From assembly GCA_020630895.1 (NCBI GenBank), contig JAHDII010000083.1, positions 1-11,976 on the forward strand: DNA of 11,976 nt, written 5' to 3'. Source of the DNA: Saprospiraceae bacterium (GTDB lineage Bacteria > Bacteroidota > Bacteroidia > Chitinophagales > Saprospiraceae). The notes below the pieces were generated by a model that was not told the origin of the DNA, did not search any database, and worked only from the letters and a program-made list of their open reading frames with translations. Made by a program: the position numbers and the translations under genes. Of the stretch, positions 1 through 8,197 are shown in pieces. Numbering within the stretch: position 1 is the first letter of the stretch; the number at the start of each line of letters is the position of its first letter.

Positions 1-2224
1 CTCTTCTATCATCTCTTCTATTATTCCTTCTATCGCCTCCTCCTCTTCTATCATCTCTTCTATCACGACGTTCTCTTTTAGGAGGTTCAACATAACCTTC
101 TGGCTTTTCTAATAAAGCTTTTCTAGAAAGGCGAAGTTTTCCTGTTTTTTCATCCACACCAATCAGCTTTACTTGAACCATATCTCCTTCTTTAAACAAG
201 TCTTCTACTTTATCTATTTTTTCATAAGCAAATTCTGAAATATGAAGAAGTCCACTTTTTCCTCCTTTAAAATCTACAAAAACACCATAAGGTTGAAGCG
301 TTACTACCTTAGCATCATATACATCTCCTACTTGAGGAACAAAAGTAATCGCATTAATTGCTGCTAATGCTTCATCTATAGATTTTTTATTATTAGATGA
401 AATCTGAACCACTCCCATATCATCTACTTCTTCTATATTGATGGTAGCTCCTGTTGTAGCTTGTAATTCTTGAATAATTCTACCTCCAGGTCCAATAACA
501 GCACCAATAAAGTTTTTATCAATTTTAATTTCAACAATACGAGGAGCATGAGGTTTGAAATCATCTCTAGAAGTTTCAAGCGCTTTTTTCATTTCATTTA
601 AAATGTGTAAACGACCTTCTTTAGCTTGTTCTAGAGCCTGTTCTAAAATCTCATAAGGTAATCCATCTACTTTAATATCCATTTGACAAGCACAAATACC
701 ACTTTCTGTACCTGTTACTTTAAAATCCATATCTCCTAAAGCATCTTCATCTCCTAAAATATCTGTAAGAATAGCAATTCTATCTCCATCTGCAATCATA
801 CCCATAGCTACTCCAGAAACAGGAGCCTTAATGGGTACTCCTCCATCCATTAAAGCTAATGCTCCAGCACAAACAGTTGCCATAGATGAAGAACCATTAG
901 ATTCCATAATATCAGAAACAATACGAATAGTATAAGGAAAATCATCTGGCATTACTTGTTTAAGAGAACGCCCTGCTAAATTAGCATGTCCTACCTCTCT
1001 TCGTCCAGGACCTCTACTTGGTTTTACTTCACCGACAGAATAACCTGGAAAATTATAATGCAAAATAAAGTTAGAGAAATATAATTCTTGAGCAGTATCT
1101 ACCATTAACTTATCTAACTTAGAACCTAAGGTCATAGATGTTAATGATTGAGTTTCTCCTCTATTAAAAATAGCAGAACCATGAGCTGAAGGTAAGAAAT
1201 CTACTTCTGACCAAATAGGACGGACTTCATTTGTTTTTCTACCATCCAAACGAATTCCTTCAGACAATACCATTTCTCTGATAATCTTCTTTTGGACATT
1301 ATAGAATAAATCTTTAGCCTCTCCCCAATGCTCTTCTATCCATTCTTCGCCTTTGTTTTCTGTTAATTTTTCTTTTAAATTTTCCTTGATAGTATCTAGA
1401 CCATCTCTACGTTTTTTCTTATCAAAACCTCCTTTAGCTACTTGATACACATCATCAGAAACAATTGCTTTAATTTCATCATACAATACTTGATCCTCTT
1501 CAGGTGCTTCAAATTTATTGATAACAGCCTTTTCTCCTACTAAAGCTTTTAAATCTAATTGTGCTTGACATTGTACTTTAATCGCATCATGTCCTATTTT
1601 TATAGCTTCAATTAAATCTGCTTCTTGACATTCTTTCATTTCCCCTTCAACCATCATTACATTATCCATAGTAGCTGCAACAATGACATCCAAATCTGCA
1701 TTTTTTAATGCACTTTTAGTTGGATTCACTTTATATTCTCCATCGATACGAGCTACTCTTACTTCAGAGATAGGTCCATCAAAATCGAGATTAGAAACAG
1801 CTAGAGCAGCTGAACCTGCTAGAGCAGCATAAGCATCTGGCAAAATTTCTTCTTCAGCAGAAATTAAGTTAATGATGATTTGGGTATCATTCATATAACC
1901 TTTAGGGAAAAGAGGTCTAATCGCTCTATCCACCAAACGGCTCACTAAAATTTCATGTTCTGATAATCTGGATTCTCTTCTGAAAAAATTACCTGGGATT
2001 CTTCCCATTGAAGCAAATTTTTCTTGATAATCTACAGATAAAGGAAAGAAGCTTTGTCCTTCTCTAGGCTCTTTACTAGCACTTGCCACAGCAAATAACA
2101 TAGTTTTACCTATTTTTACAATTACTGACCCTGCTGCTAGAGTCGCGAGTTTTCCTGTTTCAATTGTTACAGGAGTACCATCTGGTAAGTCAAATGATAC
2201 TGATAACGGAATTTGTTTACCCAT
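1..2224 (-). CDS. pnp: Polynucleotide phosphorylase (PNPase), C-terminal end cut by window edge
   Basis: PNPase degrades RNA 3' to 5' by phosphorolysis, releasing nucleoside diphosphates, and works in mRNA turnover as a ring-shaped trimer. I translated the minus strand from the ATG at 2224-2222; 741 codons are present with no stop before the edge. Visible order: first RNase PH-like core (about 1-150, with GRIPGNFFRRES near 74-85), an alpha-helical linker (about 240-320), the second catalytic core (about 325-550), a KH domain with the GPGG loop at 578-581, and an S1 domain (about 631-700, VGDVYDAKVV...YGVFVDF). The family's metal and active-site residues appear in GDEDALGDMDFK as D494, D500 and K502, matching E. 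coli D486, D492 and K494, so the enzyme should be active. After S1 comes a tail of Arg, Asp and Gly repeats, plausibly an RNA-binding extension. Family length is about 700-750, so probably only a few residues are missing. It lies downstream of rpsO, the usual bacterial order. Confidence 0.97.
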   Translation of the reverse strand, partial: MGKQIPLSVSFDLPDGTPVTIETGKLATLAAGSVIVKIGKTMLFAVASASKEPREGQSFFPLSVDYQEKFASMGRIPGNFFRRESRLSEHEILVSRLVDRAIRPLFPKGYMNDTQIIINLISAEEEILPDAYAALAGSAALAVSNLDFDGPISEVRVARIDGEYKVNPTKSALKNADLDVIVAATMDNVMMVEGEMKECQEADLIEAIKIGHDAIKVQCQAQLDLKALVGEKAVINKFEAPEEDQVLYDEIKAIVSDDVYQVAKGGFDKKKRRDGLDTIKENLKEKLTENKGEEWIEEHWGEAKDLFYNVQKKIIREMVLSEGIRLDGRKTNEVRPIWSEVDFLPSAHGSAIFNRGETQSLTSMTLGSKLDKLMVDTAQELYFSNFILHYNFPGYSVGEVKPSRGPGRREVGHANLAGRSLKQVMPDDFPYTIRIVSDIMESNGSSSMATVCAGALALMDGGVPIKAPVSGVAMGMIADGDRIAILTDILGDEDALGDMDFKVTGTESGICACQMDIKVDGLPYEILEQALEQAKEGRLHILNEMKKALETSRDDFKPHAPRIVEIKIDKNFIGAVIGPGGRIIQELQATTGATINIEEVDDMGVVQISSNNKKSIDEALAAINAITFVPQVGDVYDAKVVTLQPYGVFVDFKGGKSGLLHISEFAYEKIDKVEDLFKEGDMVQVKLIGVDEKTGKLRLSRKALLEKPEGYVEPPKRERRDRRDDRRGGGDRRNNRRDDRR

Positions 2225-2300
2225 CTTATATAATTTCTAATGATCGCAATTTAAAGGTTGAAGATGGTCTTATTTCTTTTAGCCTTTTTATTTTCGGTTG

Positions 2301-2335
2301 CAAAGTTAATCGAATCCGTTTAAATGTTAATAAAA
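2301..2335 (-). promoter_or_regulatory. Candidate pnp promoter
   Basis: On the minus strand the box TAACTTTG (2308 down to 2301) matches the Bacteroidota -7 consensus TAnnTTTG exactly. The -33 element is weak: only TTTT at 2335-2332, 23 bases upstream. It lies between the rpsO terminator and the pnp start and would give a leader of roughly 70 bases. The -7 match is seen directly; promoter activity is inferred. Confidence 0.5.
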
Positions 2336-2372
2336 ATGAATATATCTTATTCAAAAACAGGCAAATAAATAG

Positions 2373-2409
2373 AAAAAGCCCTTGATTTTTAAAAAATCAA
2401 GGGCTTTTT
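2373..2409 (-). terminator. Rho-independent terminator between rpsO and pnp
   Basis: This is a near-perfect palindrome: AAAAAGCCCTTGATTTT pairs with AAAATCAAGGGCTTTTT, giving a 17-bp stem around a tiny loop at 2390-2392. It begins 22 bases after the rpsO stop codon. The minus-strand copy ends in five T, and the same is true on the plus strand, so it could work both ways. It should end most rpsO transcripts before pnp. Confidence 0.85.
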
Positions 2410-2430
2410 GATATGAAATTTAAATTAAAA

Positions 2431-2706
2431 TTATTTTCTTAATCCTAATTTAGTGATTAAAGCTCTATAACCTTCTAGGTCTTTACGAGATAAATAATTT
2501 AATAATCTTCTACGTTTTCCTACCATTTTAAGTAAAGAACGACGACAAGAGTGATCTTTTTTATTTTCTTTTAAATGTTCTGATAACATTTTAATTTTGT
2601 AAGTAAAAAGGGCAATTTGTCCTTCTGTAGAACCCGTGTTCTTTTCAGAACCTCCGTATTCTTTAAAAATTTCTCCAATTTTTCCTTCGTCTAAATAAAC
2701 AGGCAT
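2431..2706 (-). CDS. rpsO: Small ribosomal subunit protein S15
   Basis: The gene encodes 91 residues, close to the usual 88-90 of S15, a primary 16S rRNA-binding protein that joins the central domain of the 30S subunit early. Family hallmarks are present: TGSTEGQIALFTYKI (about 24-38) opens the first long helices, LSEHLKENKKDHSCRRSL (41-58) carries the His-Ser element that contacts rRNA, and MVGKRRRLLNYL (61-72) is the conserved basic helix. The protein is complete from the ATG at 2706 to the stop. The start is preceded by an A-rich stretch with no Shine-Dalgarno site, as is normal for this phylum. A good promoter lies about 60 bases upstream and a strong terminator follows at once, so it is probably transcribed mainly alone, although pnp is next. 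In several bacteria S15 represses its own mRNA through the leader; whether that holds here is not visible. Confidence 0.97.
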   Translation of the reverse strand: MPVYLDEGKIGEIFKEYGGSEKNTGSTEGQIALFTYKIKMLSEHLKENKKDHSCRRSLLKMVGKRRRLLNYLSRKDLEGYRALITKLGLRK

Positions 2707-2765
2707 AATTTAATTTTTTTAATAACCGAAAAAGATTTAATGCAATGCGTTTTCAGCAGCGGCTG

Positions 2766-2798
2766 CAAAGATAAGTTATTATTTATAATATTTACAAC
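2766..2798 (-). promoter_or_regulatory. Promoter of rpsO
   Basis: On the minus strand GTTG (2798-2795) is followed after 21 bases by TATCTTTG (2773-2766). This fits the Bacteroidota sigma-factor consensus TTTG-N17..23-TAnnTTTG, with a perfect -7 box. Transcription would begin near 2760, giving a leader of about 55 bases. The box overlaps a short palindrome, GCAGCGGCTGC (2755-2765 edge), at the expected 5' end of the RNA. Confidence 0.62.
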
Positions 2799-2807
2799 TA
2801 TTTATCA

Positions 2808-3665
2808 TTATTTTTTAGGAGGTACTACTATGATATGAGATTGATAATCATGATAATTTAGAAAAGAGGTTTTCTTAAATAGAGGAGCTGCATACACATC
2901 ATTATATTTTTGAGTAGGAGCTCCTGCCCAATTACATTCTTTTAAATCTGTAAATCGAGTGATCCACGTATGATATCCTTGATCACTAAATCCCCAACTG
3001 AATTCATGTTGTTCTAATAAGGCAGTAATAGAAGAATTATCTTGTCCAATAATATACATTTTTTCAAGAGGAATTTGAGGTTGTTTCCATACAGGATATA
3101 CTTTATTTTTTTGATAGGCTTGAATACAATGGTTATATTCATGAGAATTAGGATCTAAAAAGAGGTAAGCTTTCCAATTAAAATATTTAATCAAAATATA
3201 GCCTACACTCCAACCTGCAATTTCTCTATCTTTCCAAATTCTTTTATGATGTGTTTCTAGTTCTTCAAATATTGTAGCATCTAAACCTGCTTTTAAAGCT
3301 TCATAAGCATATAATGTACAATGTAAACTGTCTGCCTCTCCTTGTAAATTTATTCGATAATCTTGATAAATTGTAGTATCATTTTGGTAAGATATTTTTT
3401 CTGCATTTTCTCTCCAAACTGTTCCATAATATGGACTCATTCTATTTCGTTCAAAATTATTAAAATATTGATTTTCCATTTTAGCAATGGCATTAATAGC
3501 TTTAGGAGAATCAAAGCCTTGATAAGTGTTTTCTTCTTGACTTTTAGAGGTATAAATAATTTCAAAAGCACTAAGAGATGATTCTTGAATAGGAGTTGAT
3601 GAATTGTTGCAATTCATCAACAAAAACAAGACTCCTAAAAGAGGACATAACTTATAAATGTTCAT
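2808..3665 (-). CDS. Unidentified lipoprotein, possible papain-like/NlpC-type hydrolase
   Basis: I do not recognise a named family. The 285-residue product starts with a short positive N-terminus, a hydrophobic stretch (8-17) and a lipobox LMNC with Cys19, followed by NNSST, so it should be a lipid-anchored envelope protein. The rest is soluble, rich in Tyr, Trp and Asn, and ends in IIVVPPKK. Residues 112-128 (DSLHCTLYAYEALKAGL) place Cys116 at the start of a helix, reminiscent of the catalytic-Cys helix of NlpC/P60 and other papain-like enzymes. A later GYHTWITRF (230-238, His232) could be the His-bearing strand. That is an inference from pattern only. An HEYNH string at 175-179 formally matches HExxH but sits in a polar loop-like context. 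It lies 98 bases downstream of the protease locus and 101 bases upstream of rpsO, same strand; no functional link is evident. Confidence 0.85.
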   Translation of the reverse strand: MNIYKLCPLLGVLFLLMNCNNSSTPIQESSLSAFEIIYTSKSQEENTYQGFDSPKAINAIAKMENQYFNNFERNRMSPYYGTVWRENAEKISYQNDTTIYQDYRINLQGEADSLHCTLYAYEALKAGLDATIFEELETHHKRIWKDREIAGWSVGYILIKYFNWKAYLFLDPNSHEYNHCIQAYQKNKVYPVWKQPQIPLEKMYIIGQDNSSITALLEQHEFSWGFSDQGYHTWITRFTDLKECNWAGAPTQKYNDVYAAPLFKKTSFLNYHDYQSHIIVVPPKK

Positions 3666-3728
3666 TATTGGGATTTTATTTTTAAGTATAAAGAATTCTC
3701 TTTTATGATAAAAATCTTTCTATATCAG

Positions 3729-3757
3729 TCAGTAATTTATTTTTTACAAATTACTGA
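3729..3757 (-). terminator. AT-rich hairpin after the protease/LamG locus, probable terminator
   Basis: TCAGTAATTT (3729-3738) and AAATTACTGA (3748-3757) form a 10-bp stem with a 9-base loop. It starts 6 bases after the stop codon of the large locus read on the minus strand. The stem is AT-rich and the minus-strand tail beyond it is not a clean T run, so termination may be weak and some read-through into the lipoprotein gene is possible. Confidence 0.45.
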
Positions 3758-3763
3758 TAAATT

Positions 3764-6595
3764 TTATTTTTTAATTATCGTTTTTACAATAGGAGACCAA
3801 ATATTTTCATCGTTTGATATTTTAAGCCAGTATACTCCTGAAGGAAAATGATGTAAATTTAATTCTATTTGATTACTCCCTTCCTTTAATGTTAAATTTT
3901 GATTTAATACAGAAACTCCTAAAGCATTATAAATATTTATACTCACATTATTTTTTTTCTTTAATTCTAAATTCAGATAAAAAAGATTTTGAAAAGGATT
4001 AGGGTGAATACTATAAGAAATATCTTGTTTCTCTTTTTCAATATGAATAACATTAGAAAATTCATATTCTCCTGAATAATCTATTATTTTTAATCTATAA
4101 TAATTATCTTGGAAAAAATCAACACTACGATCTTCAAATTCATAAGAAGATTCTCCAATATTTTCTCCTTTGCTATCCACCCACCCAATAGTTTCAAAAT
4201 TATTATTGTTTGTTTTTCTTTGAATTTCAAAACCTCTCACATTTATCTCATTAGTAGTTATCCAATTCAATTCTACAATATTTTCTTTCTTTTCTCCTGT
4301 AAAGGATAATAATTCTAGTGGGAGGTTAAGATCTTTTTGGGTAATTAAATATTGACCATAAGAACTAACATTTTGAAATGTTAATGAATTAGATGCAACA
4401 TCTATATTAGATGCCGAAGCAATAAAAGTCCAATCTCCAAAAGCATTATTATCTCTACCATAAAGATAATACTCTATTGGTGCAAAACTTGTAGTAACTA
4501 TTTCATTTGGATACAGCGTTATATCTCCTAAAAAAGCATCTGATCCATAACGATTGAATACCCAATATTGGTCATTCCAAATTGTTTCATCTCCTGGTAT
4601 TGAACCTGTATTATATGGTGGATTTTCAATTTTTGAAATAACAGATTGTGTAGCAGTTGTTGCACTATAATTAATGATACAATCTGTTCCATAAAATGTT
4701 GTTGCTCCAGATGTTTCTTCTTCTGTATAACTATAACCACGCCCTAGAGGTTCAGAAGCTATTACTCTTGAAGCATCACCATTTAGTGTTCCAGTAATTC
4801 CACTTGCGGCATCTATTATATCTCCTGATGCTTCATTGATTTGTATATTAGCGATAAGGTTACTTTCGCATGATGATATGGTCAAATGTTTATTTTCACG
4901 GATTTGCTGCTCTGTACGAGCTACACTCCAAATTCTCAATTCATCAATTTCTGCATTAAGAAAATAACCTGGAGCATTATTATAATAGCCTCCTCCCATC
5001 GTTACTATTGTACTATTATTACTTGCGCTTCCTGTACTCACTTGACTAGCATTCAAAACACCATCAATATAAATTTTCATTTCCGTTCCATCATATGTAC
5101 CTGCTATATGATACCATTGATTGGCTAATAATACTTGTGTTCCTGCTAGTGTATATGGAGCAACTTCTCTTTGTAAAACTACGACTCCATTATCTAAACC
5201 CAAGAAGTATTGTCCTACAATAAAACGATTGTATTTAGAAAAAATATGTCCTGAAGCATTCGCTACATTAGGTTTTACCCATACTTCAAAAGTAAAGTTT
5301 TTTGTTCCTCCAAAATCAAATAATGGTTGATTTCCAAAATTAATAAAATCCCCACTTCCATCAACACTTAAAGCTGTTCCTGACAAACCATCATATAAAT
5401 TATCTCCTATAGTAATATCAAAAGTTTCCGTTTTTGCAATAATACCATCATTAAAATCTATTGTTAGAGTAAAAGCTCCATTTGCAGCAGCTTGCGTATT
5501 CTCTATGAGTAAAGAAACAGGTATTGGAGGAGCATTCAAATCTACTTGATTACTACTTAAAACAATAGTCGTCCCTCCTGGTTGCCCACTAACAGTAATT
5601 GAAACAGGATTTGTAGGTATATATCCATTAATAGCTTGTACTTCTAATAAAATATTAATATTATCAGGCTTACAAATTTCTGTTTTATCTATTGTGGCTG
5701 TAACCCTATATGTTGGTGTTCCTTTAGTAAGAAGAAATTGTCCATAACGGGGAATATCATTAAAGGTAATTGTATTATTTATATCATCTGCTGAAGTAGC
5801 TTGAGTCAATAATGTCCATTCTGTATCAGAATTGAAATTTCGAGTATATATGTTAAAAATATTAGGTGTAGCAGCATCTGCTCCTGTTATGTCTTCATCT
5901 AAATAAAAAGTGGCATTAAAATTCAAATTCCCTGTATTTTCATAATGATTCATTATCCAATATTGAGCATTCAAAAGAATATCTGATGGCTCAATCCCTG
6001 TATTTCCATAAGGAGCTAAATTTAACCTACTTGCAGTAATATCTGCATTATCATGTGTATTATAAACAACATCTAAGTCAGTAGATGTATAAATAACTGA
6101 ACCATTAGTTTCTGTTTGACTATTTGCATTACCTGGACCTATGGGAGCAGTTGAATTAATATGAGTTCCATTAGTAAGTGTTCCATTATGAATACCTTGT
6201 TCATCAGCTATTGTCGCATCAGTTCCATCTAAGGGATAATAAGAAATTCTATCTGCTACACATCCTCTTTTTATCAAATGCATATTTTCTCTAATTTCTA
6301 TTATTGTCATGGCTTTACTCCAAAATCTAACTTCCTCAACAATTCCTTCATAAGGATAATCATTATGTGCATCTGCTCCAATAACGACATCTAAAGTATT
6401 TGTAATATCTCCTAAGCTTGCTAAACTTTTTTCATTCCTAAATTCACCATCAACATACAATCTTACAAAACCGTCTGTACGACTGAATGATACTGCTATA
6501 TGATGCCATTCCCCATCATTATATGCTCTAGCAGAACCTACATCTACTCTATTTCCTCCTCCTCCTGCATTAAAAACAATATTACCACTTTGCAT
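3764..6595 (-). CDS. Downstream half of split T9SS protein: LamG repeats, Fn3-like domain and type IX sorting domain
   Basis: This 943-residue frame is the C-terminal part of the gene broken by the TAA at 6704-6706. The frame is open from 6703, adding 36 residues that continue the LamG fold. The ATG at 6595 is simply the first Met after the stop and lies inside that LamG domain, so it is unlikely to be a natural start. Order: rest of LamG 2 (1-108, with GEWHHIAVSF and VDGEF), linker module (111-291, ending YGQFLLT), Ig-like segment (295-400), LamG 3 (405-570, FTFEVWVKPN, RIWSVARTEQQIREN), linker module (575-752, ending YGQYLIT), Fn3-like domain (757-853, LPLELLSFTGE...NWITTNE...YYRLKIID), and a T9SS type A sorting domain (860-943, YSIHPNPFQN, SGVYWLKI, ending IIKK). 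The sorting domain directs passage across the outer membrane but needs the N-terminal signal peptide, which this fragment lacks. If translated alone it should stay in the cytoplasm. Confidence 0.75.
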   Translation of the reverse strand: MQSGNIVFNAGGGGNRVDVGSARAYNDGEWHHIAVSFSRTDGFVRLYVDGEFRNEKSLASLGDITNTLDVVIGADAHNDYPYEGIVEEVRFWSKAMTIIEIRENMHLIKRGCVADRISYYPLDGTDATIADEQGIHNGTLTNGTHINSTAPIGPGNANSQTETNGSVIYTSTDLDVVYNTHDNADITASRLNLAPYGNTGIEPSDILLNAQYWIMNHYENTGNLNFNATFYLDEDITGADAATPNIFNIYTRNFNSDTEWTLLTQATSADDINNTITFNDIPRYGQFLLTKGTPTYRVTATIDKTEICKPDNINILLEVQAINGYIPTNPVSITVSGQPGGTTIVLSSNQVDLNAPPIPVSLLIENTQAAANGAFTLTIDFNDGIIAKTETFDITIGDNLYDGLSGTALSVDGSGDFINFGNQPLFDFGGTKNFTFEVWVKPNVANASGHIFSKYNRFIVGQYFLGLDNGVVVLQREVAPYTLAGTQVLLANQWYHIAGTYDGTEMKIYIDGVLNASQVSTGSASNNSTIVTMGGGYYNNAPGYFLNAEIDELRIWSVARTEQQIRENKHLTISSCESNLIANIQINEASGDIIDAASGITGTLNGDASRVIASEPLGRGYSYTEEETSGATTFYGTDCIINYSATTATQSVISKIENPPYNTGSIPGDETIWNDQYWVFNRYGSDAFLGDITLYPNEIVTTSFAPIEYYLYGRDNNAFGDWTFIASASNIDVASNSLTFQNVSSYGQYLITQKDLNLPLELLSFTGEKKENIVELNWITTNEINVRGFEIQRKTNNNNFETIGWVDSKGENIGESSYEFEDRSVDFFQDNYYRLKIIDYSGEYEFSNVIHIEKEKQDISYSIHPNPFQNLFYLNLELKKKNNVSINIYNALGVSVLNQNLTLKEGSNQIELNLHHFPSGVYWLKISNDENIWSPIVKTIIKK

Positions 6596-8197
6596 GGCTA
6601 TTACCCAACCTGTATTGACGCCACTGTCCCAATTTTTATCTGAAATAATTGCATCATCTCCAGAGGTAGTTGTCGTTTTTGTCCAAAAATCAATGCTAAA
6701 ATCTTAACTTGTTCCAAAATCAAAATCTGAATTGATTTTAGGAATATGAATATAACTGCTTCCATCAAAAGAGATTGCTTTTTCAGGACTAGAAGTTATT
6801 GCACTTCCTCTTACATCTAGTAACAAATCATCTGCTGTTGGTGAACTATGTGTAATAGATGAGAAAAAATCACCTACTGTATTTGGATTGAATTTCACAT
6901 AAATAAGGGTAGTTGTAATTGTTCCTCCTACAGGAGAAAGAGTTAGAGAATTGCTAAATCCAGAATTAGGTAGAACAGAAACTTCATATCCTATGGGAGC
7001 TGTAATTGTTAAATCTCCTGTAAGTAAAGCTCCTGCCACAGTATAAGAAAGAATGGAACCTCCTGTTCCTAATTCAAGGTCACAGAATATTAATTCATAA
7101 TCATAAACGCTAATAGTTGCCTTTGTACTTTTAGTAATTAAATATTGACCATAATTAGGAATATTACTAAAAGTAATGATGTCATTTACATCATCAACAG
7201 CACTTGCATAAGTGATTAATGTCCAATCTGTAGCGGAATTAAATTCACGATGATACACTTTATAAATAAAGGGTGTAGTCAGTTCTGATGCCAATACATC
7301 TGTAGATACTGCAAAAGATATATCCATTTGATATTCTCCTAATACATCATATCTATTTGCTACCCAATATTGAGTACCTTGAATTAAATCTGTTGGTTCA
7401 ACACCTGTATTTCCATAAGGAGAAATATCAATCCTTGTAGTTGTAACATTTGCTCCAGCAGAATTTAAATAATTGATAGTCATATCATTTGTAAACGGAA
7501 TCGAGCCATTATTTTCTACTTGAGTATTAGCAAGCCCAGGTCCAAAGGGAGCAGAAGAAATCACTCTTGTTGCATTGGTAACAATACCATCATGGAAACT
7601 AAAAGCATCTGTAGCATCTCCACTTACTTCATTGAATTGATAACATGATATCAAATTATCATTACAAGCATCCATTATCAAATGCATTTGTTCTCTAATT
7701 TCAGTCGCAGTTAATGCTTTATTCCAAATTCGTACTTCATCTACTAATCCATCATATTTATAATTATTGTTTTTATCTGCTCCTATGACTAAATCATTGG
7801 CATTATTAATATCTCCTAGCATATAGGTGATTCGTTCCTCCATCAAAACTCCATCTATATATAATTGTGCAGAACCGTTACCTTGTCTGTTTATGCTGAT
7901 TGCTATATGATGCCATTTTCCATCATTATACAGATTCGTTCCTGTAGTAATATCTAATCTATTATTACCATCACCAATATTAAGGAGTATTTTTCCACTT
8001 TGCATCGCAATAATCCATCCTTTATTTTTGCCACTATTCCAATTTTTATCTGAAATAATAGATACATCTCCAGCAGTTGAAGTAGTTTTAATCCAACATT
8101 CTACACTAAAATTTATCTCTTTTCCAAAACTAAAATCATTATTATTATTAAGCACATGAATATGTCCTGTTCCATCAAAACTCATAGCTTGATCGGG
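4331..8197 (-). repeat. Three copies of a LamG + linker-module unit inside the protease locus
   Basis: Approximate copies lie at 7118-8197, 5723-6790 and 4331-5383. Each encodes a LamG-like domain of about 165-175 residues, beginning with a (L/F)DGSG-type strand and ending (R/W)IW-(S/N)-x-A-x-T-x-x-(E/Q)-IRE-x-x-HL. Each LamG is followed by a module of about 180-190 residues with shared marks: a Cys just after the LamG, P(F/I/L)G(P/R)G, YNTG or YGNTG, QYW, W-T-(L/F)-(I/L), and a terminal I/L-TF-N-(I/V)-x-x-YGQ(Y/F)L(I/L)T. Copies 1 and 2 are clearly closer to each other than to copy 3. The repetition is at protein level; I did not see long identical DNA. Confidence 0.8.
6704..6706 (-). other. 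In-frame premature stop (TAA) splitting the T9SS protease gene
   Basis: On the minus strand GGA ACA AGT TAA GAT TTT AGC ATT is read in one unbroken frame, with LamG sequence on both sides (FDFGTS, stop, DFSIDFWTKTT). LamG copy 3 has Lys at the matching place (FGGTKNFTFEVW), and copy 1 has FGKEINFSVECW. One base change, for example AAA to TAA, explains the stop; no frameshift is involved. The whole locus 3764-10402 would otherwise encode about 2212 residues. TAA is not a known selenocysteine or pyrrolysine codon. Confidence 0.88.

Noticed and set aside
1..63. CRISPR-like array at the left edge
   Set aside because: The repeats are short, in frame with the pnp tail and encode Arg/Asp repeats; there are no unique spacers of regular length.
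2164..2385. Plus-strand open frame of 73 codons
   Set aside because: It overlaps the pnp start, the intergenic promoter and the terminator stem, and its translation resembles no family.
3129..3143. HEYNH in the lipoprotein as a zinc-protease HExxH site
   Set aside because: The flanking residues (DPNS before, CIQAY after) do not form the usual hydrophobic helix, and no third ligand motif is evident.
3363..5330. Several short plus-strand frames (3363-3581, 4109-4309, 4886-5128, 5121-5330) and a minus frame at 4528-4740
   Set aside because: All lie inside well-supported minus-strand coding sequence and have low-complexity, non-protein-like translations.
6704..6706. Programmed recoding of the stop as selenocysteine or pyrrolysine
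   Set aside because: The codon is TAA, not TGA or TAG, and no matching RNA structure is evident nearby.
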